From positions 44,709,667 through 44,773,666 of the forward strand of contig OY282610.1 of assembly GCA_958298945.1 (NCBI GenBank): a DNA stretch of 64,000 nt, written 5' to 3'. Positions 11,440 to 24,376 of the stretch are shown here, one piece after another. The translations under genes were made by a program, and so were the position numbers. The notes beneath the pieces are model-generated. The model worked only from the letters and a program-made list of their open reading frames with translations, had not been told where the DNA came from and searched no databases. How positions within the stretch are numbered: position 1 is the stretch's first letter; every line of letters begins with the position of its first letter. This stretch comes from Atherix ibis. Lineage: Eukaryota; Arthropoda; Insecta; Diptera; Athericidae.

Positions 11440-12500
11440 ATTCGCTTGGAAACGTTCTGAAGTTGGCAAAAGAAAAACGATTAAAAAAGTGAAAGAATTA
11501 ACAAAAAAAGGCAAAATGGCCGAAAGGTGTGCAATAATTTCTCAGATACGACACCATTTTTTTCTGAACTAAAGTCTAAAATTCACTTAGCAACGTTTTG
11601 AAATTGGCAAAAGGGGAAACGATTAAGAAAAGTGAAATAATTTGCAAAAAAAATCAAAATGGCCGAAAGGTGTGGCAACAATTTCTCTGATACAGCGACT
11701 AAAGTCAAAATTCACTTAGCAACTTTTTGAAATTGCCAACAGAAGAAACGATTACAAAAATTGAAATAATTTACAAAAAAAAAGCAAAATGGCAGAAAGG
11801 TGTGGCAACAATTTCTCCGATACAGCGCCATTTTTTTCTGAACTAAAGTAAGAATTCGCTTGGAAACGTTCCGAAGTTGACAAAAGGGGAAAAGATAAAA
11901 TAAATGAAAGAATTAACAAAAAAAAACGCAAAATGGCCGAAAGGTGTGGAATAATTTCTCCGATACGACGCCATTTTTAAAAAAACTAAAGTAAGAATTC
12001 ACCTGGAAATGTTCTGAAGTTGGCAAAAGAGGCAACGATTAAAAAAGTGAAATAATTTACAAAAAAAGAGGCAAAATGGCCGAAAGGTGTGGCAACAATT
12101 TCTCCGATACGACGCCATTTTAAAAAAAACTAAAGTAAGAAGTCATCTGGAAATGTTCTGAAGTTGGCAAAAGAGGAAACGATTAAAAAAGTGAAATAAT
12201 TTACAAAAAAAGAGGCAAAATGGCCGAAAGGTGTGGCAACTATTTCTCCGATACGACGCCATTTTTTTCTGAACTAAAGTAAGAATTCGCTTGGAAACGT
12301 TCTGAAGTTGGCAAAAGAAAAACGATTAAAAAAAGTGAAAGAATTAACAAAAAAAGGCAAAATGGACGAAAGGTGTGGAATAATTTCTCCGATACAGCGC
12401 CATTTTTTCTGCACTTAAGTCATAATTCGCTTGGAAACGTTCTGAAATTGGCAAAACAGGAAATAATTAAAAAAAAAGAGGCAAAATTACCGAAGGCAAC
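11440..12500 (+). repeat. Tandem repeat, about 144-base unit, locus 2
   Basis: Unit marker (GCAAAATGGCCGAAAGGTGT) at 11511, 11655, 11784, 11928, 12071, 12215 and 12357. Spacings are 144, 129, 144, 143, 144 and 142. Same family and orientation as 560-1600, but more regular. AT-rich and non-coding. Confidence 0.92.
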
Positions 12501-13072
12501 TACAATAAATGAAATTTAATTTTTAAACATATTTTTTTATGCATGTGATCCACAGTTGAGTAAATACAATACAATGGAGATTTCGAATCTCTATACTATG
12601 TACCTTGTATGTTTGATTGTTGGAATGAAGTTTTGTAACTTCCGTCGAAGCTAAATAAATTAAATTTGCTAATGGCTGGAAATGGATACTTGTAATTTCG
12701 CCGAGTTTCCATTTCAGTTAAGCGTTCATGTTTAAGGATTTTTTTTTAAATTAAAAACTATTCGTTAATCATGCAGGAAATGAAAGCTTATTTTATCGTT
12801 TACATGAAAATTTATTTTTTAATGTTTGCTTTTTGTTTGAATATTGAAAACGATCTGTACATAAACAGTGAGCATAATAAGTTATTATAGGCAGTGGGTC
12901 AATTTATAAACAATTAATTACTTATTGTACCGTTAAAGATTTGGGAGCACATGCGACGCGATAACTTCATTTAAAGATTAGAGAAAAATTCAATTAAAAA
13001 TAAATGTTTGGCGAAAATTTAGTGAATATCTAATTACAGAATAGAATTCTAAAATTACTAAAAGAATTTCAG
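12501..13072. other. No recognisable feature
   Basis: AT-rich single-copy-looking DNA between the 144-base array and the ORF at 13073. Nothing coding or structured was seen. Confidence 0.4.
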
Positions 13073-13423
13073 ATCCTGTTCACATTTAATGATGTGTCTA
13101 GAAAAGAGTTACGAGTAAAATTATTCAATAATAATCGGAAAACCCATGAAAATGAAGTAAATAATATGAAGGATGACATTCAAAGTTTCCTGCAGTTTGA
13201 CAGCCATTACACAAGGACTCACAATCCAGTGAGAAAATATTTAAGTCCTGATCTAAATATAAGAAAAATTGCATATGTGGGTTATCCACACAAAACGATT
13301 AAAATGAAAACTTTTGGTAATTTTCAAGCGAAACAGAACCTGACAGTACAACATGAAATTCACTTGGTAAATGCACAACGGGCTAGAAAATCTTTGCAGA
13401 AAAACAAAATTTCCCATTTATAA
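13073..13423 (+). pseudogene. Exon-like ORF with a conserved DSHYTR motif, origin unknown
   Basis: Open frame of about 117 codons ending TAA at 13423. It has no ATG at its start but a plausible acceptor (GAATTTCAG) directly at 13072, so it looks like an exon. The central part (DDIQSFLQFDSHYTRTHNPV, then RKYLSPD) is repeated at 17177-17292 with 7 differences in about 117 bases. The second half (HEIHLVNAQRARKSLQKNK) resembles a hydrophilic block following this motif in uncharacterised, often transposon-linked proteins of insects and other invertebrates. That comparison is from memory and is inference. No catalytic domain is present here. Best guess: a partial, decaying transposon-associated gene. 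Confidence 0.5.
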
Positions 13424-13550
13424 AAGGCGCAACCTTATCCTAAGCTAACAGAATCAATTGCATATTAAAGACTTCCACAATTTTCATAGTAATTAATTTC
13501 AGGGGATCACAAGTAGCATTTCAACGAAAATGTATAATTTCATTGAAATT

Positions 13551-13640
13551 CAGGTACCGATTTTGTTTGGCCGCCATTTTGATTTAGATGACATTTGTCT
13601 ATTGGCATTTGACATTTGTATAGAAGTGGTCGATGACAAT
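13551..13640 (+). mobile_element. 5'-end fragment of a DD41D-like element
   Basis: About 90 bases (CGATTTTGTTTGGCCGCCAT, then 'gacatttg', 'ttggcatttgaca', 'gtggtcgat') match the left end of the element at 15110. The similarity stops at about 13640, leaving only this truncated end. Confidence 0.7.
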
Positions 13641-13771
13641 TGTGGTAGCTTCTGGATCCCACAATTCCATTTACAAGCCCTCTTTTGTTACCCTTCTTAA
13701 ACATCTAAATTTGCTCCACAGAATTTAGCAACGTCTGACTTTTCCCTCCAAATCACCATCGACCAGTTGCA

Positions 13772-14140
13772 TTAGGAAAGCTGGTAATGCCAACCTGCAC
13801 GTAACATGAAGTCGCTAAATGGTCGTGGCGCTACAGAATAACCTCTGGCTCTTGTCTCACAGACCTTACAACAACAACAACATAAAAGCAAGGGACAAAG
13901 ATCCTGAGGAACACCCGATAGAGCATTAATGTCTCCCGCTGTAGACTCATGCAAAGATGTATTGTAAGTCCTATCAGTTAAATAGGAACAAAATCACATG
14001 GCTCTCAGATCGTAACAGTATTGAAGGAAAAGCGAATTTTACAAGCTGAGTGCGGTATTTTGTCAAAAGCTTTACTAAAGTCAATGTATACGCGGTCAGT
14101 TTGAAAAATTAGCAAATATTTTAGAAGTGAATGTTAAAAG
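13772..14140 (-). pseudogene. Jockey-like LINE reverse transcriptase fragment
   Basis: Read on the minus strand, 14100-14045 gives VYIDFSKAFDKIPHS, a classic non-LTR reverse transcriptase motif. Further along comes STAGDINALSGVPQ followed by DLCPLLL, a decayed form of the GVPQGS-LGP block. Frames shift between motifs, and the YxDD catalytic box is missing. A dead internal piece. Confidence 0.85.
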
Positions 14141-14249
14141 GTTAGCCGGCGTTTATCTAAAAGGCATAAAACCAGGTGCATTTAAGCATCTAAACTGCTT
14201 GACAATGTGCGAGTAGCTCAACGACTCGAATAGCTGACTTTTTGAGGGA

Positions 14250-14830
14250 GTACAAATGGAGAACCGCCGTTTTTTCCGAAATTTGAGGCTTTATTAAGGA
14301 AAAATACTCACATATTCATGCTTCAAAGTATTGTCCATCGTTAGTTACAACTCTTTCCCATCTTTCTGGCAGCATTTGGATTCCATGTTGAAAAAACTGC
14401 TCTTCTTTTGAGGCGACCCACGAATTGACGAAAAATTATTTGGTCCCTTCGTAATATTAGAAGTGCTACTCAGCCAGGCAACGCGTCATCGATCGGAAGA
14501 GATAGTAGTCGGAAGGGGCGATGTCTGGCGAATACGGCGGATGGGGCCAAGTAGGTTTTAACCACCCTAGTAACATGTGGCCGAGCGTTTGTCGTGTCTT
14601 TCCTCATATTGTGGCCGCTTGTCTTTCAATGCTCGGCTCAAACGCATCAGTTGTGTTCGGTAGCGAGCTGCTGCGATGGTTTTACCTGGTAGCAACAGCT
14701 CATAATATATCACGCCGAGTTAGTCCCAAGAAATATATAGCAAGAGCTTCGAGCCAGCGATCTTGATGCGTGCCCGTTGATGCATGGCCCCACGAATTTA
14801 CCATTTTTAATTGATTTTCTAAAAATAATT
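14250..14830 (-). pseudogene. mariner DD34D transposase C-terminal relic
   Basis: The minus strand reads, in pieces: a GVIYYELL-like stretch near 14750-14680, then PHPPYSPDIAPSDYYLFRSM (third catalytic Asp in SD), then VASKEEQFFQHGIQMLPERW and NDGQYFE near 14330. Stops and frame changes lie between. This is a different lineage from the element at 9856. The N-terminal half and clear terminal repeats were not found. Confidence 0.82.
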
Positions 14831-15109
14831 TCTAAAGGAATCAGCGGCGGAGGGATACTATCTGGACCATGAGAATAATCATATTTAAGGTCATTGATGC
14901 CACACTTTCCTTATTTTGAGGTATAAATTCGAAAAGAAATTTACACATTTCCCGATAGGTGCCAATTAATTTTACCGAAATTGAAAACCACACAGTTGGA
15001 AAATGCTTTCTCAAAAGATTATGTGAAATAACAAGCCAATTGCATCAGCCTTATTGTAAGGTTACCAACAAAAAAAAAAACGCCCAATGAAATAAATACA
15101 GGGTTCCAG

Positions 15110-16110
15110 ATCGATTTTGTTTGGCCGCCATTTTGGTGTGGATGACATTTGCCTGTTGGCATTTGACAGTCGTAGAGAGTGGTCGATACAAATTTTATTT
15201 AAATAATTGTTCATTTACGTGACTTTTTTGGTGTTAATCGTATTGCCGAGCAAGTCAACCACCATTCAGCGTATTATAAGTAATTTTGAAAAAATGCCAC
15301 TTACTGGGAGATAAAGCGAAGGCTGGGCGACAATTAACCCAACGTATACCTGAAAAGATTGATGCAGTGAGACAGAGTGTTCCCTGTCATCGACGCCGTG
15401 CACAAGAATTGGGAATATTTCCAATCATGTTTGTTAAAAATTCTTTAAAAAAACGTATAAAAATCAAGTGACAGAAAAGCTGCAGGCAAATGGCCATGAA
15501 CGGCGGCGAGACTGGAGCGCTCGAGTTTTACAGCTCGATATAAAAGATCACCATTTTTGGCGGCGAAGCACATTTCGACTTGGCTGGCTTTGTTAATAAC
15601 CAGACTCGCCGCTGTTGGGGCACTGAAAACCCTCAACTGATACACCAAACACCACTACACCCTCGTAGAGTAACTGTATGATACGGCATTTGGGTCGACG
15701 GCATCATTGGGCAATATTTTTTTGCGAATGCTGGAGGCAATGCTGTAACCGTTACTGGTGACCGCTACCGGAACATGTTGGAGAACTTTCGTCTACAGAA
15801 CATGTGGTTCCAAGAAGACGGTGCCACATCACACACAGCTCTTGCTACGATGCAAATTTTGAGAGAAATTTTTCCAGGCAGAATAATGTCAAAAAGGGGT
15901 GATATCGATTGGCCTCTACGACCCTCTGATTTGTACCCTCCCGACTTGAAGGAAAAGGTGTTCTCTAACAAACCAACCACAACCTCGATGCTTAACGAAA
16001 ACATTCGAAACCAAATTGCTGAAATAACACCAGAAGTCTTCTGCGAAAAAATGTTATGGACAAATGTGCTTAAAAGAAAGTCGTCCTTACTATAGGCAGA
16101 AGTCAACAAA
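15110..16110 (+). pseudogene. DD41D-like mariner relic, second lineage
   Basis: The left end (GATCGATTTTGTTTGGCCGC) is shared with 13551. The transposase is broken into several frames. The best block, 15775-16095, reads MWFQEDGATSHTAL...DWPLRPSDLYPPD, then LKEKVFSNKPTT. The spacing from the Asp of EDGAT to the Asp of PPD is 41 residues, so this copy keeps two of the three catalytic residues. Upstream are several stops. No right terminal repeat was identified. Confidence 0.82.
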
Positions 16111-16690
16111 AAAAATTCCCCCCATTCCCTATTATTTATGGAATTTGATTAAAGCCATCCCAACAAAATTAATAGACTTGATTTCGAGACCATCACAAAC
16201 CCTTAAATGGACGAACATGTCTTAGAATACCGAAATTAGGAGAAAACCCCTAAAACAGGATCAAAGCAGTAGATAATCGGGCAGATTACTAAATTAACGG
16301 CTGCCATGAACCCAGAATCTGAATATAAGATTCCACTATGTCATAAGGAAAACCACCATCAACAGTCATAATAATAGGCGCTACGGTAAATTGAGGCTTA
16401 GTAGACTGGATAAGAAAAAATCACTTCCTGTGATAATTCTGTTCCTTCATAAAAACCGAATTATGGATTCTGCAACTAGACAGGAACAACGACAAAGACA
16501 AAGAGTTAGGATCAGTACTTCCATTGGGCTGTAGTATCACAAAATTGAAAAGTCGAAATATAATTTATTAATCGGCAAGGGAGACATTTCAAGGATATCG
16601 CACTGAAAGTGGAGTTAATTAATATTCAAACCAGAAGAAAGGAGCCACCAGTAATGAAGTCCTTAGAATCCAAACTCGAATTTATGTCGA
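16111..16690. other. No recognisable feature
   Basis: Less AT-rich than its surroundings, with many short open frames but no motif I recognise. It might be the remnant of a retroelement, but nothing supports that specifically. Confidence 0.35.
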
Positions 16691-18420
16691 AGAGTAAATG
16701 GAAAGAAAAGTTTTTTTAACAACACAATTTTTTAGTTCTCTTTTTAATTAATGAAATTCAATAAAACTAAAAAATACTCATTTTTTTTAATGGCGACAAT
16801 TTTTATTTAAGAAGAAAATCATTTTTTTTTCATGAGAAAAGGTGAATAAAAAAAACTGTTTTATTTAAATATGAAATTTTTTTAGAATTTTATAAGAAAA
16901 ATTTCCAATTTTTTTAGAGAAAAAATTGTTTTCCCAAAAAAAAAAGGAATTTTTTTTTTATAAAAAATTGCCTATTTTTTTCTAATGAGATATTTTTATA
17001 ATTAGAACTTTTTTCTTAAAGAGAACAATACTTTTATAAGTGAAATTTTCATTTTTTCTATAAGCTAAACAATTTTTTTACAAGCAAATTGTTTTTTTTA
17101 TAAGTATCCGCCATTTTTATTTGTTTAAAATGGAACAAATTCTTTTAAGGGAAACTATATTTTTTTTAAAAAGAAATGAAAATGAAGTAAATAATGTGAA
17201 AGAAGACATTCAAAGTTTCCTGCAGTATGACAGCCATTACACAAGGACTCACAATCCAGTGAGAAAATATTTAAATCCTGATCGAAATATAAAAGCAAAT
17301 TGTTTTTTTATAAGTATCCGCCATTTTTATTTGTTTAAAATAGAACAAATTCTTTTAAGGGAAACCATATTTTTTTAAAAAAGAAAACCTATTATTTTAT
17401 TTTTAAAACGCTGGCTTTTAATAGGGAAATTTATTTTTTGAGCCAAAATCTTTTATTTTATTGGAAAATTTCTGTTTTGTATAAGGAAAAAAATTTTTTT
17501 TTCTTGTGAAAACTTTTTTTCCTTAGCGAAATTGTATTTTTAGTAAAGAATTAAGTTCTTTTAATACGAAATATAATTTTTGCCTGTGGAATAATTTTTT
17601 TTGTTGAAAAAATGAGGTTTTTTTTATATGAAAAAATGTCTTTAAAAGAGCACATATCTTTTTGTGAGCAAAAAATTTTTTTTGACAAGATTATAAAATT
17701 GTTATTTTTAAAAAAATCGCATGAAAACTTAATTTTTTAAAACCAAACTTATTTGTTTTTTATAAGAAGCAGATTTTTTTGAGAGCGAGAACATTTTTTT
17801 GAGCAAACATTTTTTTTGTGACCAAAATTTTTTTTTGTTGACAAAGAAAATTTTTGTTTAAAAAAAAATTGCACGTGAGAACTTGTTTTTTGTAAGCAAA
17901 ATAATTGTGTTTTATAAGAAATAGTTTTTTTTTAAAGGAAAGAATTTTTTTTAATGAGATAACCTTTTTTTTTAAAGAAACACATTTTTTTGAGCAAAAT
18001 TTTTTTTTGTGAGCAAATGTTTTTTTTGACATTATAAATAAAATTCTTATTTTAAAAAAAATTTCATATAAAAGCTTATTTGTTTATAAGTAAAATAATT
18101 TGTGTTTTATAAGAAATCGATTTGTTTGAGAGCGAAAACTTTTTTTTTGAAAACATTTTTTGGAGCAAAATATTTTTTTTGACATATGGTAAGTTTCTTA
18201 TTTAAAAGAATTTCATGTGAAAATTTGTTTTTTATAAGCAAAATAATTTGCGTTTTATAAGAAATAGATGTTTTTGAGAGCGGGGAATTTTTTTTGATGA
18301 GATAACCTTTTTTTAAGGAAACATTTTTTTGAGCAAACATTTTTTTTGACATTATAAATAAAATTCTTATTTTTACAGAAAAATTTATATGAAAATATAT
18401 TTTTTTATAACAAATACAAT
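16690..18420. repeat. T-rich degenerate repeat tract
   Basis: Runs of T8-T10 alternate with GAGCAAA, ATAAGAAAT and TGAGATAA phrases. A clearer unit (gcaaaataattTgTGTTTTATAAG) recurs near 17898, 18090 and 18238, at spacings of about 190 and 150. Lysine-rich minus-strand open frames (17760-18352) only reflect the T-rich composition. Confidence 0.7.
17082..17386. repeat. 95-base direct repeats flanking a 116-base coding-like insert
   Basis: 17082-17176 and 17293-17386 match with only a few substitutions and an indel. Between them (17177-17292) is a fragment related to 13149-13265, encoding DDIQSFLQ-type residues with DSHYTRTHNPV intact. The direct repeats belong to the local T-rich tract, while the insert does not. 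Confidence 0.85.
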
Positions 18421-18575
18421 AGTTCTAAATCCGCAATGAAAATAGAAACCAAAAAATATGTTTTTTCGTACTAAAATAATTGAACGAAATTTTTATCTAA
18501 AATACAAATTAAATTATTTCCCTCTAAAAATGTAAGGACTTTTAGAAGAATGAATTTTCTTCTTTAAAAAAATTT

Positions 18576-19665
18576 CTTTTTCAATTTTTAACAATTATTT
18601 TTTATTTGAAATTTTATCCCAAATAAATTTTGAATATATCAGAAATTTTCCAATTATAATTAAACGCCTGAAATGAGTTTTAAGAATTTGATTGTAAAAA
18701 CCAAAAGAAGAAACAAATTATAAGAAATGGATTTTTTTTCTCTTAATGGAAATTATTTTAATTTATAATTTTTTTTAAATTTTATTTTCTTTTCATCATT
18801 TCTAATAGAATATAAAAAAATAGCACTTAAAACGAACCAAAAATGGAAAAAACTTACAATCCATAAAATTTGCTCAATTGTCAACTGAAGAATCTGTCAA
18901 AAAACAATTATTCCGAGAACAAAATCTAAAAAAATTTCTTTTTCAATTTTTACCAATTATTCTTTATTTGAAATTTTATCCCAAATAAATTTTGAATATA
19001 TCAGAAATTTTCCAATTATAATTAAACGCCTGAAATGAGTTTTAAGAATTTGATTGTAAAAACCAAAAGAAGAAACAAATTATAAGAAATTGGATTTTTT
19101 TTCTCTTAATGGGAATTGTTTTTATTTATAATTTTTTTTTTAAATTTTATTAACTTTTCATCATTTCTAATAGAAAATTAAAAAAATAGCACTTAAAACG
19201 AACCAAAAATGGAAAAAACTTACGATCCAAAAAATTTGCTCAATTGTCAACTGAAGAATCTGTCAAAAAACAATTATTCCGAGAACAAAATCTAAAAAAT
19301 GTCTTTTTCAATTTTTAACAATAATTTTTTATTTGAAATTATATCCCAAATAAATTTTGAATATATCAGAAATTGTCCAATTATAATTAAACGCCTGAAA
19401 TAAGTTTTAAGAATTTGATTGTAAAAACCAAAACAAGGAACAAATTATAAGAAATGGATATTTTTCTCTTAATGGGAATTATTTTTATTTATTATTTTTT
19501 TTTTTTAAATTTTATTTACTTTTCATCATTTTGAATAGAATATAAAAAAAATAGCACTTAAAACGAACCAAAAATGGAAAAAACTTACAATCCATAAAAT
19601 TTGCTCAGTTGTCAACTGAAAGAATCTGTCAAAAATTAATTATTCCGAGAAAAAAATCTAGTAAT
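18576..19665 (+). repeat. Three tandem units of about 363 bases
   Basis: CTTTTTCAATTTTTA starts units at 18576, 18938 and 19303. Each contains 'ttataattaaacgcctgaaa', 'cacttaaaacgaaccaaaa' and 'ttgctcaattgtcaactgaa' blocks. The units are nearly identical. Non-coding. Confidence 0.92.
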
Positions 19666-22129
19666 AATAGTTCAGATCTATTACGACAAAAAACTTAATT
19701 TTTGTACATTTTTAGTTAAAAATCAGGAACAATATCCAAAAAAAAGAAGAGAGGAAACGAAAATCAAATGTCAAAAAACAAAAACAAACCAAAACAACAG
19801 AGAGAAATAAACAAACAACTGAGAAAAGCGACAGAAAACTTTTTTTTGCTTTTGCACATGAAAATGATGATAATTCCAGAATGACAACACAAACGAAAAA
19901 AATGGAAGACATCACAAGAAAGTGACATCGTTCAAAATGATTAATTAAAAATAATTTTCCAAATATGATAACAATTTTTTTCCCTTTTTTTAAACAAATA
20001 AATCATTTTCTGAGTATGCGAATTTTGTTTTCTTTCATTTTATATACTACAAAACCAACACACACACACCACACACACACTGTCATCGGATCTCATCTGA
20101 TGTGGTCGCAAAAAAAAAACCAAAATTAAAAATAAACCGAAAATGAAACTTTTACTTTTCTTTATTATTATTAAATGCACACACTTGGCCCGTTGAAGAT
20201 GATAATTTTTTTTTTATTGATATGGATCCGAATAAAAATTAAAAATATTCAAAACAGAAAAAAAAATTTTTTTTTTGATTACTTTTACTTTATTCAATCG
20301 AAACATCTTTTATGTGTGTGCATGCTCTGACAAGTAAATACAATAGAAAAATGAGAATGCATATTTGGTCTATTAGTTGATGTATATAAAAAAAAAGGAA
20401 AAAGAAAACGAATAAGAAATTAAAAAAAAAAATGTTTAAATTTATTTATAACAAAAAAAAAAAAAAAACTACAACTTCACGCACGCACACACATTTGCAC
20501 CTGGCTGGCTGGTTGGCTGTGCTTTTTAACTCGTCCGTGTGAATATGTATGCACTTTTAATGAGTATGTATGGATGCGTGCTTGTTTGGTTGAGTAGGCA
20601 TGCATGCAATTTTGCGGTTTTAAATATATCAACAGGAATTGCCAAAGAAAGAAAGAAAGAAAGAAAAATAATCCACACACAAAGAAAAGTCCACGGATGA
20701 CGTTTCTTTTGCACAAGTTTCACTTCTCGTCGCCAAATGTTTTGCTTACTTTTGAAAAAAGGTTTTTCGTTCCGGTTTTTTTTTTTTTTTTTTTTTTAAT
20801 AATTCCAAAATGTCACATAACACACCTGAATGTCATTCATTATTTTTTATTATATTTAAAGCAAACAAATTCAAAACAACACTTAAAAACAACACAATTC
20901 AACTAAAAATTTCTTTCTCTTTTTGGTTATTTGTTACCTTCCCCCATCCACCGCCGGCACTCTCCCACAACCCATAAAATTTCTTAAAAACAAAGAACCA
21001 CCAACAATTTTAACTACACTTTTAGTATTTATTTATACAGGACTTTCGATCCATATTATATCACTTGAATATGTGCCAATTATAAACGGGTATCGAAAAA
21101 GAATAATTATTCTTTTCTCATCATCAGTTAAATGGCAGCGATTATTAACACTTAATAAATAAACCAAAAAAAAAAAAAAAACAAATACGAAAATTTGTTG
21201 AAAGGGGTGAAAAAAATAGAATTTTTTGTTGTTGTTATTTTCGTTTTTTTGTTTTTTTTTGCAATTGCGTCGAATTATTCGTTTTGGTTTTTTTTATATT
21301 ATCACAATATTCATTTAAAGGCTTATTATATTTTTTGTTTGTTTTTGTTATATTAATTAAATGTCTTAATTGACTTACATACCATCCATTAATAATGGTA
21401 TATAAAATATAGAAATTGTTGCAATATAAAATCCTATTTGAAAAACTAGAAATTTCAACGCTGAAACATTCGAACAAAATCAAAGTAAAACCAAAAAAAA
21501 TTTGATTCTTTATGTGCACTCTGGATGTGATTTTTCCTACTCTTCCGTATTATTTTCTCCCAAAATGATGATGATTGTTTTGTTATGACATTTCTTGTTG
21601 CATCTGGCAATGTTATCGTAAAAAATATATACAATAATAATGTGGTGCTATCTATTAGTGAATGACAACGTTACGAATAGATAACAAAACGTTCTACTGT
21701 TAAATTTAATTAAAGAATTTCTTTTAATTCTCTTTTATATTGATTGATTTAATGCTTGTGATTTAATTGTCAATTTGATTTATTAATTTAGTCTATTCTA
21801 GGTAAAAGATTTTACAAAATTATATATTTTCAGCCGAAAAGTACGAAACACATTTTTTTTTCTCAATATTATAAATATATTTAAATTAGTTTAAAGATGT
21901 TAAGAGTATTTATTAAAATATATTGCTGCCATATGTGTGCTACTCGTTAAAATATCAACAAACAAATAATTTATAAGCAAAAAGAAAATGCAAACATTTT
22001 TTTTATTATTCTTCCTATTAAATGTTAACAAAGAAAAGAACGTTTTCTATTTACTTCGAAAATGTGAAAAATAAAATAATAATATTAATTAGGAAAAAAA
22101 ATGGTTCTTTTATATTTAAAAAGAAAATA
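19666..22129. other. Low-complexity spacer without recognisable gene
   Basis: AT-rich, with CA/AC dinucleotide runs (20055-20085), GAAA repeats (20648-20668) and long A or T tracts. A less biased stretch (20480-20740 and 20935-20975) may be regulatory or an untranslated exon of an unseen gene, but no open frame there is convincing. Confidence 0.4.
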
Positions 22130-22139
22130 TGTCTGCTTA

Positions 22140-22830
22140 GAACGCTTAGTAGAACCCTAGCGTTTTTGTTTAAACGTCAATTATTGTGTATGGGGCAAGT
22201 AGCAGAGCAGAGAGTTTAAAATGCTGAAGGGGATTATAGCGGAAGCATGATCGAGAACGAAACTTTTTATAACGAGCAACACAAAAATCATGAGCAAGAG
22301 GAACACTTAAGTTATGATGAATAGCTTTGTTACGAACATAAAAGGGAGCATCAACGATTTTGAGGAGGATTTTGGATTGAGGGGACTGAATTCAAGTAAA
22401 TTGGAATGCTTAGTAAAACTCCAGAGTTCAGTACTGCATGCCCAGATCGGTTTCGAAATTTAATTTGTAAATTCAAAGTTTCATCTTTATATAATTTTTG
22501 ATCGATTGTCCAGTAGTCAAATCAGATTTTGATAAAGTCTGTTAAGTTCAAGTATTTTTAGTGTTCTTTGAGGGTCGTTTGTTCAGATATAATTTCGGTA
22601 AACGTACTTTGTTAGTGAAAGCTATTTGAATGGAAACCAAGAATTGAATATTTAAATAGAAACCAAGAATAGCGATGTCATCCGCATAAATGGCTGTTAT
22701 AATTTTGGGATTAGTTAAGATGTCTCAGGTATAAAGATTATATAGAAGTGGATCTAGAAGGCTGCCTTGAGGAACATCAGCCTTAATTGGGGATAGTTCC
22801 GAATAGTCAGTATCAAGTACTATTTGTAGA
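22140..22830 (-). pseudogene. Jockey-like LINE ORF2 fragment (RT and C-terminal part)
   Basis: On the minus strand 22790-22750 reads VPQGSLLDP, and 22700-22670 reads AIYADDIA, which contains the YADD catalytic box. Further 3' (22385-22200) reads LQSKIL, then DAPFYVRNKAIHHNLSVPLA and ARYKKFRSR, the usual C-terminal block of jockey-clade ORF2. The frame is broken between blocks, and the 5' part is missing. Confidence 0.88.
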
Positions 22831-24376
22831 TGACGTCGGTAATGGTGAAAATTAAAAGGACGTGTGATATGTTAGGAACGCTTCTGCTTTGACATTGTTG
22901 AATTGTGGCGTGGTTTGATTAAAAACTAAATTGGGGATTTCCCCAAAAGCTTGTAATAAGCTGAAACTCTGAAGAATGCACTGGGAATCATTTCAATAAT
23001 TAAAAAATTCCAGAGGGCCAGAAAATAATCCCTATTTGAGTTTCAGGTTACTAAGATAATAATAAATAAGTAAATAGTTACCAGCTGACCTTTTTCAAAG
23101 AAAATTAGTAACAAGTTCGCTGCTATTTCGGGTTCAATATTCGTCGAACTAAAATACCTCATTGTCTAGGTTCAAATTTGATTTCAAAGTAAAAAGACTG
23201 CACTTATTTCAGTTTACTCTTTAAAAAAAAGTGATTTCAGTGTGAGATCAATTTGGATTTTAAAAAACTTGCAATTTGATAATAAAAAAAAAATATATTG
23301 AGCATCGCTAGTACATATATAAGAAGCAGAAAACAATTGCCAGATCAGTTCTACTCTAATCTTAAAAAATAGTAAGTTTCATATTGAGCACATTGTGCGC
23401 TCAGTGGCTACATTTTAGGCACCACTTAAGCTCATACAGGAAACTAATTTTATCTTCAGCTCCAATTAAATCTCATTATGGGTCTTATGAACAGTGATCG
23501 ATCCTTAAAGAAAATTACGGCATTTTCAGCATTTAAAGAATAATAATTTCAGTTTGAGCAACATTTTGATTTAAAAAAAATATTAACAGTTTAAACACCA
23601 TTTTGGTTTCAAAAAAAAATCATAAGCGAAATAATTACATGATCAGTCAGCTACACTTATGCTATTAAAATTAATTAGTTTCATGTTGAGCTCAATTTTG
23701 GACTGGAAATATTAATTGTTCCACTTTGTGCTCAGTTTTGATATAAAATTGAAAAAATTACATTTTGGGCACCACTTTAGCTCGTCTGGGAATAAATAAT
23801 TACATTTTATGCTCAACAGGGTCAGCTTCACTTTGGTCTACTTTGAGCAAAGAAAAGTGTATGCAACTTGCACAGGACTCGTATATCACCTAAGTCAAGT
23901 GCAGAAGTGGTTATGAAAAAAGTGATGCTCCGCAAATAAGCACTTTTTAAAATATTTTATGCACCTTAGTAAGCTTAATTTTTCGGAATACTAACAGAAA
24001 TAAAAGTGCTAACGGATTCTATCATTACTTAAACTTTTCCTTCTAATGAAAAGTCATCAATGTTTTGTTTTGAACTATTTAACTCTCTAAATTGCTCAAG
24101 CATTCACAATTTTGTTTACCGAAAATCTACGTTTTCGCTGAATATATTAGGACCGAAAAATGTTTATAAATAACTAATGTTGGCTTTGATTCATGCTCGT
24201 TTTCGACGAATTGTTATGAATCATTAACAAATGATGCATCAGCTTAATTGTCAGCAACAATTATACGTAATTCAGCTCAATTCCAGGCAATTTTAGCAAC
24301 CAATAAATTTCTGAGCAATCTATTTCCAAGCACATTGCATCAGTTTCGTCGTAATGCTCATTCAATTGTTCAAATT

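Noticed and set aside
17760..18352. Lysine-rich minus-strand open frames
   Set aside because: They are produced by T-rich repeats on the plus strand. Composition and phase change with each unit.
20604..20906. 100-codon plus-strand frame with a phenylalanine run
   Set aside because: It depends on a long T tract and low-complexity flanks. No domain or splice context was found.
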